DNA of 64,000 nt from Pseudoroseicyclus aestuarii. GTDB taxonomy: Bacteria > Pseudomonadota > Alphaproteobacteria > Rhodobacterales > Rhodobacteraceae. Below the pieces are notes generated by a model, which had not been told where the DNA came from, did not search any database, and was given only the letters and a program-made list of their open reading frames with translations. Positions within the stretch are counted from its first letter, which is position 1. Each line of letters opens with the position of its first letter. This document shows positions 18,172 through 26,046 of the stretch, piece after piece. The position numbers and the translations under genes were made by a program. The stretch lies in assembly GCF_003217255.1 (NCBI RefSeq), contig NZ_QJTE01000001.1:124001-188000 (forward strand), given 5' to 3'.

Positions 18172-18570
18172 TCAGCCCCCGGGCGCGGTCTCCGGCCTGT
18201 CCTCGTCCAGCTGGCGGCGGGTCTCGTCGCGCAGGAGGCGCAGCTCGTCCAGCGTCACCGCCAGCTCCTGCTGCTGCTGCTCAAGCACCGAGAGCTGCCG
18301 GTCGGCGAGGTCGAGCAGGCGCCGCCGCTGCGCCTCGTTCCCCTCGCGCTCGTAGATCAGCAGCCACTGGCGGATTTCCTCGAGGCTGAAGCCGTAGCGC
18401 CGGCCGCGCAGGATCAGGGTCATCCGCGCGATCTCGCGCGGGCCATACCAGCGGGCGCGGCCGTCCCGCAGCGGCGACAGAAGCTCGATGTATTCGTAAT
18501 ACCGCAGCGTGCGCGGCGTCACATCGAACCTTGCGGCCATTTCCTTGAAAGACAGGCGCTTGTCGTCCAT
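18172..18570 (-). CDS. MerR family transcriptional regulator
   Basis: 132-aa regulator. The N-terminal winged helix-turn-helix reads LSFKEMAARFDVTPRTLRYYE (about residues 6-26), with YGPREIARMTLILRGRRYGF as the second half. A long coiled-coil dimerisation helix (about 80-125) is rich in Leu and Gln. No Cys-rich effector site follows, so it is not a metal sensor of the MerR/CueR type. It resembles short MerR proteins linked to acyl-CoA metabolism genes (the LiuR group). It is divergent from a two-thioesterase operon across 130 bp, which makes it the likely controller of those genes and of itself. An AGAGGA site supports ATG 18570. Confidence 0.88.
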   Translation of the reverse strand: MDDKRLSFKEMAARFDVTPRTLRYYEYIELLSPLRDGRARWYGPREIARMTLILRGRRYGFSLEEIRQWLLIYEREGNEAQRRRLLDLADRQLSVLEQQQQELAVTLDELRLLRDETRRQLDEDRPETAPGG

Positions 18571-18700
18571 CGGATCCTCTTTTGCACGAGATCTAGGGGG
18601 CGCGGCGGCCTGTGGCAAGGCGCGGCAAAGCCCTCTGGAACCCCGGGCGGCAATGCGTCATGCCTGCAAGGCGACGCTTAGGGAATGTCGGAGCAGGGTC

Positions 18701-19168
18701 ATGCCACAGGATCGAAGAGAGAAGCTTGCGCAGCAGTTCATCGCCGCGCTGCCGCATGCCGCCGCCCTGCGCCTCACGATCCGCGAGATCGGCGCCGGCA
18801 GCGCCGTGGTGGCGATGCCCTATGACAAGCGGCTGATCGGCGATCCGACCACCGGCGTGATCCACGGCGGCGCGGTCTCGGCGCTGATGGACACGGCCGC
18901 CGGGGCGGCGGTGCTGGCGCATCCTGCCGCGCCGCGCACGGCGGCGACGCTGGACCTGCGCATCGACTACATGCGCAGCGCCACCCCCTGGCAGACGATC
19001 ACCGCCCGGGCCGAGTGCTGGCACATGACCCGCTCCGTGGCCTTCGTCCGGGCCGTCGCCAGCGACGAGGACACGAACCGCCCCGTCGCCACGGCCACCG
19101 GCACCTTCACCGTCGACGGCGTCAGCCGCGCCGGCGACGGGATGCACGGCCAGGCGGAGGAGGCGTGA
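18701..19168 (+). CDS. PaaI-type hotdog thioesterase (first of tandem pair)
   Basis: 155-aa hotdog-fold protein. The motif GVIHGGAVSALMDTAAGAAV (about 52-71) contains the HGG and Asp residues used by PaaI-type acyl-CoA thioesterases. It is cytoplasmic and probably hydrolyses an aromatic or short acyl-CoA. It starts 130 bp from the divergent MerR regulator, and its stop overlaps the start of the second thioesterase (TGATG). The substrate is unknown; the regulator type points to acyl-CoA breakdown. Confidence 0.88.
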   Translation: MPQDRREKLAQQFIAALPHAAALRLTIREIGAGSAVVAMPYDKRLIGDPTTGVIHGGAVSALMDTAAGAAVLAHPAAPRTAATLDLRIDYMRSATPWQTITARAECWHMTRSVAFVRAVASDEDTNRPVATATGTFTVDGVSRAGDGMHGQAEEA

Positions 19169-19632
19169 TGGCCGATCTTCTGGACAGGCTGGTCGAGCAG
19201 GTGCCCTACCTCGGCTTTCTCGGCATCCGCCTCGATCGCCACGGCGACGAGTTGACGGTCGTGCTGCCCTTCAAGGAGGCGCTGATCGGCAACCCCGTGC
19301 CGCGGGCCCTTCACGGCGGCGCCACGGCCGCCTTCCTCGAGGTGACGGCGGTCGGCCAGCTGTGCGCCGAGACGGGCCTTGTCGGCACCGACCAGAACGG
19401 CGAGCCGGGCGCCGGCTGGCCGCTGCTGCCGCGCACCATCGACTTCACCATCGACTACCTGCGTCCCGGCCTGCCGCGCGACGCCTATGCCCGGGCCCAT
19501 GTCTCGCGCGCCGGGCGCCGCTTTGCCAGCGTGCGGGTCGAGGCCTGGCAGGAGGCGCGCGCGAGGCCCTTCGCCCAGGCGGTGGGGCATTTCCTGATGC
19601 CGCCGCGCCCGGGCAGCGGGGCCGGGGCATGA
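19168..19632 (+). CDS. PaaI-type hotdog thioesterase (second of tandem pair)
   Basis: 154-aa hotdog protein with the motif RALHGGATAAFLEVTAVGQL (about 46-65). Here the usual Asp after the HGG helix is Glu (FLEV), unlike the first copy. Overall identity to its neighbour is low, so this is an old pair rather than a fresh duplication; the two may form a heteromer. It overlaps the upstream thioesterase by 1 nt and the downstream MATE gene by 4 nt (ATGA), so all three are one translationally coupled unit. Confidence 0.85.
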   Translation: MADLLDRLVEQVPYLGFLGIRLDRHGDELTVVLPFKEALIGNPVPRALHGGATAAFLEVTAVGQLCAETGLVGTDQNGEPGAGWPLLPRTIDFTIDYLRPGLPRDAYARAHVSRAGRRFASVRVEAWQEARARPFAQAVGHFLMPPRPGSGAGA

Positions 19633-20969
19633 GCGCGCCGGCCGAGGCGGCGGTGCCGCCGCCGCGCCTGACCAGCGCGCGGGTGCTGCGCATCGCGCTG
19701 CCGATCGTGCTGTCCAATGCCACCGTGCCGCTGATCGGGATCGTCGATACCGGCGTCGTCGGCCAGCTTGGCGATGCCGCACCGATCGGCGCGGTGGGGC
19801 TGGGCGCGGTGATCCTGACCAGCTTCTACTGGATCTTCGGCTTCCTGCGCATGGGCACCACCGGCCTCGTGGCGCAGGCGCGCGGTGCTGGCGACAGCGC
19901 CGAGGTCGCGGCCCTTCTCAGCCGGGCGCTGCTGATCGGCGGCGCGGCGGGGGCCTTCTTCATCCTCGCGCAGCTGCCGCTCTTCGCGCTGGCCTTCCGC
20001 ATCGCCCCCGCCAGCCCCGAGGTCGAGGCGCTGGCCCGCGACTACATGGCGATCCGCATCTGGTCGGCGCCGGCGCTGATCGCGATCTACGGCGTGAACG
20101 GCTGGCTCATCGCGCAGGAGCGGACGGGCGCCGTCTTCTGGCTGCAGCTCTGGATGAACGGGCTGAACATCGCACTCGACCTGCTGTTCGTGCTCGGCCT
20201 CGGCTGGGGCGTGCAGGGCGTCGCCGCGGCGACCTTCGTCGCCGAATGGAGCGGGCTGGCGCTGGGCCTCTGGCTGTGCCGCGCGGCCTTCGCGCATGGC
20301 GCCTGGCGCGACCGGGCGCGGGTGCTGGACGGGGCGCGGTTGCGGCACATGGCGCAGGTGAACGCCGATATCCTGATCCGCTCGGTCCTCGTGCAGGCGA
20401 CCTTCACCGGCTTCGTCTTCTGGGGCGCGGGCATGGGCGACGTGCGGCTGGCGGCGAACCAGGTGCTGATGCAGTTCCTGCAGGTCACCGCCTTCGCGCT
20501 GGACGGTTTCGCCTTCGCCGCCGAGGCGCTGGTGGGGCAGGCGATGGGCGCACGCGCGCCGCTGGTGCTGCGCCGCGCGGCGCTGCTGTCCAGCGGCTGG
20601 GCGCTTGCGGCCTCGGCCCTGCTGGCGCTGGGTTTTGCCGTGCTGGGGCCGGGGGTGATCGACCTGATGACCACCGCCCCCGAGGTGCGCGAGGCGGCGC
20701 GAGCCTTCCTGCCCTGGATGGTGGCGGCGCCCCTCGTGGGGCTGGCGGCCTGGATGCTGGACGGCGTCTTCATCGGCGCCACCCGCAGCCGCGACATGCG
20801 CAACATGATGATCGTCTCGGCGGCGATCTACTTCGTCGCCGCCTGGCCGCTAATGGCGGTCTTCGGCAACCACGGCCTCTGGGCGGCCCTGATGCTGTCC
20901 TTCGTCGCGCGCGGCGTCACGCTGGCCCTGCGCTATCCCGCGCTCGAGCGGGCGGCGGGCCCGGCCTGA
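19629..20969 (+). CDS. MATE family efflux transporter (DinF-like)
   Basis: 446-aa integral membrane protein with about 12 predicted helices in two homologous halves. The first helix reads VLRIALPIVLSNATVPLIGIVDTGVVG, shown here by its segments ALPIVLSNATVP and VDTGVVGQLG, the classic MATE/DinF signature. MATE proteins export drugs, dyes or metabolites in exchange for Na+ or H+. It shares an ATGA overlap with the upstream thioesterase gene, so export may concern an acid released by those enzymes, though this link is inference. No terminator hairpin with a U-run is seen directly after it. Confidence 0.92.
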   Translation: MSAPAEAAVPPPRLTSARVLRIALPIVLSNATVPLIGIVDTGVVGQLGDAAPIGAVGLGAVILTSFYWIFGFLRMGTTGLVAQARGAGDSAEVAALLSRALLIGGAAGAFFILAQLPLFALAFRIAPASPEVEALARDYMAIRIWSAPALIAIYGVNGWLIAQERTGAVFWLQLWMNGLNIALDLLFVLGLGWGVQGVAAATFVAEWSGLALGLWLCRAAFAHGAWRDRARVLDGARLRHMAQVNADILIRSVLVQATFTGFVFWGAGMGDVRLAANQVLMQFLQVTAFALDGFAFAAEALVGQAMGARAPLVLRRAALLSSGWALAASALLALGFAVLGPGVIDLMTTAPEVREAARAFLPWMVAAPLVGLAAWMLDGVFIGATRSRDMRNMMIVSAAIYFVAAWPLMAVFGNHGLWAALMLSFVARGVTLALRYPALERAAGPA

Positions 20970-21085
20970 TCCGGCGGCGCTTGCCGCAGGTCGCGGGCAG
21001 GCCTATCTTGTGGGGCAGGGGCCGATGGCCCCCCTCACCAGATCATCGCCCGCCGGATAGCCGCCGCGCTGATTTTCTGAGCCTA

Positions 21086-21106
21086 CCGCCGGGTTTCGCC
21101 CGGCGG
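21086..21106 (+). promoter_or_regulatory. leader hairpin before small basic protein gene
   Basis: Perfect 8-bp stem CCGCCGGG / CCCGGCGG around TTTCG, ending 23 nt before the small ORF. It could be the end signal of the MATE operon or a 5' leader structure; it lacks a U-run. Confidence 0.45.
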
Positions 21107-21129
21107 ATCCCGTTCCAGATGAGGACATC

Positions 21130-21261
21130 ATGGGAAAAGGCGACTCGAAACGCGGCAATCGCGAGACCAAGAAACCCAAGCAGGAAAAGCTCAAGGTGCT
21201 GGCCACGGCCAACTCGCTCGAGGGCAAGGGCCTGAACATCGGCGGCAAGAAGGGCAAGTAG
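21130..21261 (+). CDS. conserved small basic protein, 43 aa
   Basis: Starts MGKGDSKRGNRETKKPKQEK and ends NIGGKKGK; about a third of the residues are Lys or Arg. Similar MGKGD...REXKKPK proteins of 40-60 aa occur widely in alphaproteobacteria without an assigned role. The composition suggests nucleic-acid or ribosome binding and little stable fold. GAGG lies 6 nt before the ATG. It is flanked by the MATE gene (same strand, 160 bp away) and convergent pyrD, so it is probably its own transcript. Confidence 0.7.
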   Translation: MGKGDSKRGNRETKKPKQEKLKVLATANSLEGKGLNIGGKKGK

Positions 21262-21283
21262 CCCCGCCTTGCCCGGGGCGCGG

Positions 21284-22336
21284 TCACAGCCAGTCGCCGC
21301 GCCCCGTTCCCACCGCCTCACTGACCGAGGCGAAACCGTCCCGCTTCAGCAGCGCCTCGAGGCCCAGAGCGATCTCGCGTGCCAGCGCCGGGCCGCGGTA
21401 GATCAGGGCCGTGTATAGCTGCAGTGCAGATGCACCGGCGCGGATCTTGGCATAGGCCTCCTGCGCCGTCGAAATGCCGCCCACGCCGATCAGCGGCAGC
21501 GCCGTCAGAGTCGAGAGCCGCGCCAGCACCCGCGTCGATTTCTCGAAGAGCGGCGCGCCCGACAATCCGCCGGGCTTGTCCGCATCCGCGCTGCGCAGCC
21601 CCTTGCGCGAGAGGGTCGTGTTCGTCGCGACGATCCCGGCGATACCGGCCTCTTCCGCCGCTTCGGCAATATCCGCCAGCTCCGCCTCCGTCAGGTCGGG
21701 GGCGATCTTCAGCAGGATCGGCAGCGGGCGGGGCAGGGCGGCATTCGCCTCCTGCACGCGGGCCAGAAGGGCCGCTAGCGCAGCTCGCCCCTGAAGATCA
21801 CGCAGCTTCTCGGTATTGGGCGAGGAGACGTTGACGGTGGCGAAATCGATATGCGGCCCGCAGCGCGTCAGCACCGCCGCGAAATCGCCGGCGCGATCCG
21901 CGCTGTCCTTGTTGGCGCCGAGGTTCAGCCCGAGGCATTGCCCCGCGGGCCGCCGCGCCAGCCGCTCTGCCGCGGCTTCCATCCCCTCGTTGTTGAAGCC
22001 GAAGCGGTTGATCGCGGCGCGATCCTCGGTCAGCCGCCAGAGGCGCGGGCGGGGGTTGCCGGACTGCGGGCGCGGCGTCACCGCGCCCACCTCGACCCAG
22101 CCGAAGGCGCAGCGCGCGAGGCCGTCCAAGGCGGCGGCGTTCTTGTCGAGGCCGGCGGCAAGGCCGACGGGGTTCGGCAGCGAAAGACCCGCAAGGCTGA
22201 CCGCCAGCCGCGGGCTGCGCACCGGCCCGCCGCGCGGCCCCAGCCCGGCCCGCAGCGCCGAAAGCGCCAGACCATGCGCCCGCTCGGGGTCGAGGCGGCG
22301 CAGCCCGGCGAGGGCGAGCCTTTTGGCGCCGCTCAT
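21284..22336 (-). CDS. pyrD: dihydroorotate dehydrogenase (quinone), class 2
   Basis: 350-aa membrane-associated flavoprotein for the fourth step of pyrimidine synthesis (dihydroorotate to orotate, electrons to ubiquinone). Visible are the N-terminal amphipathic helix region, [13 protein letters not shown] with the flavin/substrate contacts, [13 protein letters not shown], the active-site Ser in [12 protein letters not shown] that marks class 2 enzymes, [13 protein letters not shown], and the FMN phosphate loop [22 protein letters not shown]. The start at 22336 overlaps the stop of the DUF952 gene (ATGA), so the pair is co-translated. Confidence 0.96.
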   Translation of the reverse strand: MSGAKRLALAGLRRLDPERAHGLALSALRAGLGPRGGPVRSPRLAVSLAGLSLPNPVGLAAGLDKNAAALDGLARCAFGWVEVGAVTPRPQSGNPRPRLWRLTEDRAAINRFGFNNEGMEAAAERLARRPAGQCLGLNLGANKDSADRAGDFAAVLTRCGPHIDFATVNVSSPNTEKLRDLQGRAALAALLARVQEANAALPRPLPILLKIAPDLTEAELADIAEAAEEAGIAGIVATNTTLSRKGLRSADADKPGGLSGAPLFEKSTRVLARLSTLTALPLIGVGGISTAQEAYAKIRAGASALQLYTALIYRGPALAREIALGLEALLKRDGFASVSEAVGTGRGDWL

Positions 22337-22668
22337 TCCAGCTCCGGAAAGTCGTGGCGCCCGCCAACGAGGGGCAGCGGCTTCGACCACAGCACGTCAT
22401 CGAGGCGCAGCGGCCGGTAGAGATGCGGGAAGAGGGCGCCGCCGCGCGAGGGTTCGCACCGCAGGCCCTCGCCCAGGCTCTCCGCCTCGAGCGCGATCAG
22501 CATCAGCCCGTCCTCGCCGGCGAAGTGCTTCGCCGCCGTCTCTTCTACCTGTGCGGCGGTCGAGATGTGGATGTAGCCGTCGGTGACATCGATGGGCGCG
22601 CCGTCGGTCTGGCCCGCTTCCTCGAGCGCGGCCCATTCGGGCGCGCGGAAAATCTTGTAGATCAGCAT
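22333..22668 (-). CDS. DUF952 family protein
   Basis: 111-aa cytoplasmic protein. Recognised by the start [19 protein letters not shown], the central [20 protein letters not shown] and [15 protein letters not shown] near the end. The family shows a fold related to ADP-ribosyl/2'-phosphotransferases but has no firm function. It lies directly upstream of pyrD with overlapping codons, an arrangement repeated in many alphaproteobacteria (from memory). Confidence 0.88.
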   Translation of the reverse strand: MLIYKIFRAPEWAALEEAGQTDGAPIDVTDGYIHISTAAQVEETAAKHFAGEDGLMLIALEAESLGEGLRCEPSRGGALFPHLYRPLRLDDVLWSKPLPLVGGRHDFPELE

Positions 22669-22757
22669 GGGTCTGCTGATGCCGCCGCGGGGCGCCCCGG
22701 TCAAGGCGCTTGCCCTGGGCGCCATTGCCTGAAGGAAAGGCGCTTTGCGTCATCGGC

Positions 22758-22823
22758 CTGTCATTCGCCCGCGATAGCCGAACGTCAGCTTTGACACAGG
22801 CGTGTCGTTGCGCCCAGTGTACC
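22758..22823 (+). promoter_or_regulatory. candidate promoter region of 5'-nucleotidase gene
   Basis: A consensus -35 hexamer TTGACA is at 22791-22796, but no good -10 follows at 16-18 bp (CAGTGT at 22815-22820 is weak). CTGTCAT at 22758-22764 matches one half of a Pho box; the second half is poor. Treat it as a lead only. Confidence 0.3.
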
Positions 22824-22848
22824 CGTGACCAACCCAAGGGGGAAATCC

Positions 22849-24414
22849 ATGACGATCAAGCTTTTGTCCACCAGCGCCGCGCTCGCGCTGATCGCGGGGG
22901 CCGCGCAGGCCGATCTGTCGATGACGATCCTGCACACCAACGACTTCCACGACCGGTTCGAGCCGATCAACGCCTATGATTCGACCTGCTCGGCCGAAGA
23001 ATCCGACGCGGGCGAATGCTTTGGCGGCATCGGCCGGCTGGTCGCCGCCGTGGCCGAGGCGCGCGAGCGGGCGGGCGACAACGTCCTGCTGCTGGACGCG
23101 GGCGACCAGTTCCAGGGCTCGCTCTTCTTCACGCAGTACGGCGGCGATATCGCGGCCGAGTTCATGGGCGATCTCGATTACGACGCCATGGCCGTCGGCA
23201 ACCACGAGTTCGACAACGGCCCCGAGGGTCTGTCGGACTTCCTCGACCAGGTCGATTTCCCGGTCCTCTCGGCCAATATCGACGTCAGCCAGAACGACCA
23301 GCTGGCCGGCCGCGTCGAGAAGTCGGTGACGATCGAGGTCGGCGGCGAGCAGGTCGGCATCGTCTCGGTTCTGGCCGAGGACACGCCCGAAACCTCCTCC
23401 CCCGGCGATACGGTCATCTTCTCCTCCGACGTCGATGCCGCGCAGGGTGAAATCGACCGCCTGACGGAAGAAGGCGTCAACAAGATCATCCTGCTGACCC
23501 ACGTCGGCGTCACCGAGGACAGCCGCCTGGCCGAAGAGCTGACGGGCGTCGACCTGATCATCGGCGGCCACAGCCACACGCTGATGACCAACGACGGCGA
23601 GGCCGAGTACAGCTACCCGACCATGGTCAACGACGTCCCGGTCTTCACCGCCTATGCCTACGGCAAGTACCTCGGCGAGATTCAGGTGACCTTCGACGAC
23701 GAGGGCAACGTGACCGAACTGAGCGGCGATCCGATCCTGCTCGACGCCTCGGTGACCGAGGACGAGGCCGCCGTGGCCCGCGTCGCCGAGCTGGCCGCCC
23801 CCCTCGAGGAGCTGCGCAGCGAGGTCATCGGCGAAAGCGCCGGGCCGATCGACGGCTCGCGCGAGACCTGCCGTGCCGGCGAATGCGAAATGGGCAACCT
23901 GGCGACCGACGCCATGCTCGACCGCGTCGCCGACCAGGGCATCCAGGTCGCGATCACCAATGGCGGCGGCCTGCGCTCCAGCATCGACGCGGGCGAGGTC
24001 ACCATGGGCGAGGTCTTTACCGTCCTGCCGTTCCAGAACACCCTCGCCACCTTCGAGGTCGACGGCGCCACGCTGATCGAGGCGCTCGAGAACGGCGTCG
24101 GCCAGATCGAAGAGGGTGCCGGCCGCTTCCCGCAGGTCTCGGGCATGAGCTACACCTTCGACGCCAGCGCCGAGCCGGGCAGCCGCATCTCGGACGTGAT
24201 GGTCGGCGGTGAGCCGATCGACGAGAGCGCGACCTACGGCGTCGTGTCGAACAACTACGTCCGCAACGGCGGCGACGGCTACGCGATGTTCGAGGATGCC
24301 GCCAATGCCTACGACTTCGGCCCCGACCTGGCCGAGGTGATGGCCGAGTACATCACCGAGAACTCGCCCTACGAGCCCTATACCGACGGCCGCATCACCG
24401 CTGCCGGCGAATAA
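22849..24414 (+). CDS. periplasmic 5'-nucleotidase / 2',3'-cyclic phosphodiesterase (UshA-like)
   Basis: 521-aa exported metallophosphoesterase. The signal peptide is residues 1-20 (ALIAGAAQA). The N-terminal calcineurin-like domain carries all metal motifs: ILHTNDFHDRFEP, LLDAGDQFQGS, AVGNHEFDNGPEG, LLTHVG and IIGGHSHT. The C-terminal nucleotidase domain (about 330-521) contains AITNGGGLRSSIDAGEVT and VVSNNYVRNGGDGY for the base-stacking pocket. It removes phosphate from extracellular nucleotides for phosphate and nucleoside uptake. A single gene with an intrinsic terminator behind it. AAGGGGGAA upstream supports ATG 22849. Confidence 0.94.
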   Translation: MTIKLLSTSAALALIAGAAQADLSMTILHTNDFHDRFEPINAYDSTCSAEESDAGECFGGIGRLVAAVAEARERAGDNVLLLDAGDQFQGSLFFTQYGGDIAAEFMGDLDYDAMAVGNHEFDNGPEGLSDFLDQVDFPVLSANIDVSQNDQLAGRVEKSVTIEVGGEQVGIVSVLAEDTPETSSPGDTVIFSSDVDAAQGEIDRLTEEGVNKIILLTHVGVTEDSRLAEELTGVDLIIGGHSHTLMTNDGEAEYSYPTMVNDVPVFTAYAYGKYLGEIQVTFDDEGNVTELSGDPILLDASVTEDEAAVARVAELAAPLEELRSEVIGESAGPIDGSRETCRAGECEMGNLATDAMLDRVADQGIQVAITNGGGLRSSIDAGEVTMGEVFTVLPFQNTLATFEVDGATLIEALENGVGQIEEGAGRFPQVSGMSYTFDASAEPGSRISDVMVGGEPIDESATYGVVSNNYVRNGGDGYAMFEDAANAYDFGPDLAEVMAEYITENSPYEPYTDGRITAAGE

Positions 24415-24438
24415 GACAGGCCGCAAAGCGGCACCCAG

Positions 24439-24468
24439 CGGGCGCGTCTTCGGACGCGCCCGTTTTTT
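24439..24468 (+). terminator. rho-independent terminator of 5'-nucleotidase gene
   Basis: Perfect 10-bp stem CGGGCGCGTC / GACGCGCCCG with TTCG tetraloop followed by six T; it lies just before the convergent HxlR gene end. Confidence 0.95.
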
Positions 24469-24478
24469 GTCGGGGATC

Positions 24479-24841
24479 TCAGAGCCGCTGGTCGTAGGCC
24501 TGTCGCGCCGTCTCGACTGCGCCGAGGTTCTCGTAGGTCCAGCGGTAGAGCGCGCGGAAGGGGGACTGCAGCGATCGGCCCAGCGGCGTGATCTCATAGC
24601 GCACCGCCACCGGCGAGCTGGCGATCACCTCGCGGTGGACAAGGCCGTTCCGCTCGAGCTTGCGCAGGGTCTGGGTCAGGCTTTTCTGGCTGATCCCCTC
24701 GAGCTGGCGCTTGATGTAGTTGAACCTCTGCGGCCCCTCGTCGAGGACATGGAGGATCATCATCGACCATTTGTCCGCGATCTCGGAGAAGAGGGCGCGG
24801 TTCGGGCATCCCGCGCTGAAGCATGTGGGCTGCTGGGTCAT
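24479..24841 (-). CDS. HxlR family transcriptional regulator
   Basis: 120-aa winged-helix regulator. The N-terminal Cys pair in PTCFSAGCPNRALF is typical of the HxlR group, where such Cys sense electrophiles or quinones. The HxlR core follows: SEIADKWSMMILHVL, GPQRFNYIKRQLEGISQKSLTQTLR (recognition helix region) and LVHREV...VRYEITPLG. It is divergent from an Old Yellow Enzyme gene across 98 bp with a palindrome in between, so it probably represses that gene and itself until an electrophile or oxidant modifies the Cys. The sensing mechanism is inferred from relatives such as YodB/HypR. Confidence 0.92.
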   Translation of the reverse strand: MTQQPTCFSAGCPNRALFSEIADKWSMMILHVLDEGPQRFNYIKRQLEGISQKSLTQTLRKLERNGLVHREVIASSPVAVRYEITPLGRSLQSPFRALYRWTYENLGAVETARQAYDQRL

Positions 24842-24891
24842 GGTGGTTACCTTCGCTGCACCTGATGGTCTGAAAGTGCGTTCTTGCGCTC

Positions 24892-24910
24892 AGGTATCTA
24901 TTTTATACCT
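24892..24910. promoter_or_regulatory. candidate HxlR operator
   Basis: Perfect inverted repeat AGGTAT-N7-ATACCT in the A+T-rich centre of the intergenic region between the HxlR gene and the OYE gene. A TATACC -10-like element overlaps its right arm, so binding would block transcription of the reductase. Confidence 0.6.
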
Positions 24911-24939
24911 AGGCGTCCAGATCAACTGGAGAGCCTTCC

Positions 24940-26046
24940 ATGTCCACCGATATCCTGTTTCAGCCGTTCCGCCTTGGCGCGCTCGAGCTTGCCAACCGCA
25001 TCGTCATGGCACCGATGACCCGGGCCCAGGCGCCCGAGGGCATCCCCGGGCAGCCGCAAGCCGACTATTACCGCCGCCGGGCCGAGGGCGGCGCCGGGCT
25101 GATTTTGTCCGAGGGCACGGTGATCGACCGCCCCGCCAGCCGCAACCTCGCCGGCATCCCGCTTTTCCACGGGGAGGCCGCGCTGGCCGGCTGGAAGGGC
25201 GTGATCGACACGGTCCATGCCGCCGGCGGCCGGATGGGGCCGCAGATTTGGCATACCGGCTCCACCCGCGCTGGCGCTTGGGAGCCGGAGGCCCCGGTCG
25301 AAAGCCCCTCGGGCCTCGTGGGGCCGGGCGATCCGCGAGGCGTGGCGATGACCGACGAGGATATCGCCGATGCCATCGACGCCTTCGGCCGTGCGGCGGG
25401 CGACGCCAAGCGCCTTGGCTTCGATCTGGTGGAGCTGCACGGCGCGCATGGCTACCTGATCGACCAGTTTCTCTGGGCGGGGACCAACCTGCGCGAGGAT
25501 GCCTGGGGCGGGCAGACCCTGCCGGAGCGCGCGCGCTTCGCCGCCGAGGCAGTCAAGGCCGCCCGCGCTGCCGTCGGCCCGGACTTTCCGCTGGTCCTGC
25601 GCCTGAGCCAGTGGAAACAGCAGGATTACGCCGCGCGCCTCGCCACTACCCCGGCCGAGATGGAGGCCTGGCTCCAGCCGCTGGCCGAGGCTGGCGTCGA
25701 TATCTTCCACGCCTCCCAGCGCCGCTTCTGGGAGCCGGAATTCCCCGAGATCGACGGCGAAGAGGGGCTGAACTTCGCCGGCTGGGCCAAGAAGGTGACG
25801 GGGCGTCCGACGATCAGCGTCGGCTCTGTCGGCCTGTCGGGAGAGTTCCTCGCAGCCTTTACGGGCGAAAGCTCGCAGACTACGGATTTGGGCCGGCTGA
25901 CCGCGCGGATGGAGCGCGGGGAGTTCGACCTGATCGCGGTAGGCCGCGCGCTGATCAGCGACCCCGACTGGCCGCGCAAGGTCCGAGATGGGCTAAGCGA
26001 GGACCTCAGGGGCTTCGACGCCGCCGACCTCGCAACGCTGGCCTAG
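24940..26046 (+). CDS. Old Yellow Enzyme family NAD(P)H:flavin oxidoreductase
   Basis: 368-aa TIM-barrel FMN enzyme of the NemA/12-oxophytodienoate reductase class. Visible are LFQPFRLGALELANRIVMAPMTR (given here in part as LANRIVMAPMTR), GQPQADYYRRRAEGGAGLIL, QIWHTGSTR, the VELHGAHGYLIDQFLW segment with the His/Tyr substrate contacts, and near the end FDLIAVGRALISDPDWPRKV for FMN phosphate binding. It reduces activated C=C bonds or nitro groups of electrophiles using NAD(P)H. The partner HxlR regulator suggests induction by such compounds. Its TAG stop overlaps the MFS gene stop on the other strand. Confidence 0.95.
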   Translation: MSTDILFQPFRLGALELANRIVMAPMTRAQAPEGIPGQPQADYYRRRAEGGAGLILSEGTVIDRPASRNLAGIPLFHGEAALAGWKGVIDTVHAAGGRMGPQIWHTGSTRAGAWEPEAPVESPSGLVGPGDPRGVAMTDEDIADAIDAFGRAAGDAKRLGFDLVELHGAHGYLIDQFLWAGTNLREDAWGGQTLPERARFAAEAVKAARAAVGPDFPLVLRLSQWKQQDYAARLATTPAEMEAWLQPLAEAGVDIFHASQRRFWEPEFPEIDGEEGLNFAGWAKKVTGRPTISVGSVGLSGEFLAAFTGESSQTTDLGRLTARMERGEFDLIAVGRALISDPDWPRKVRDGLSEDLRGFDAADLATLA

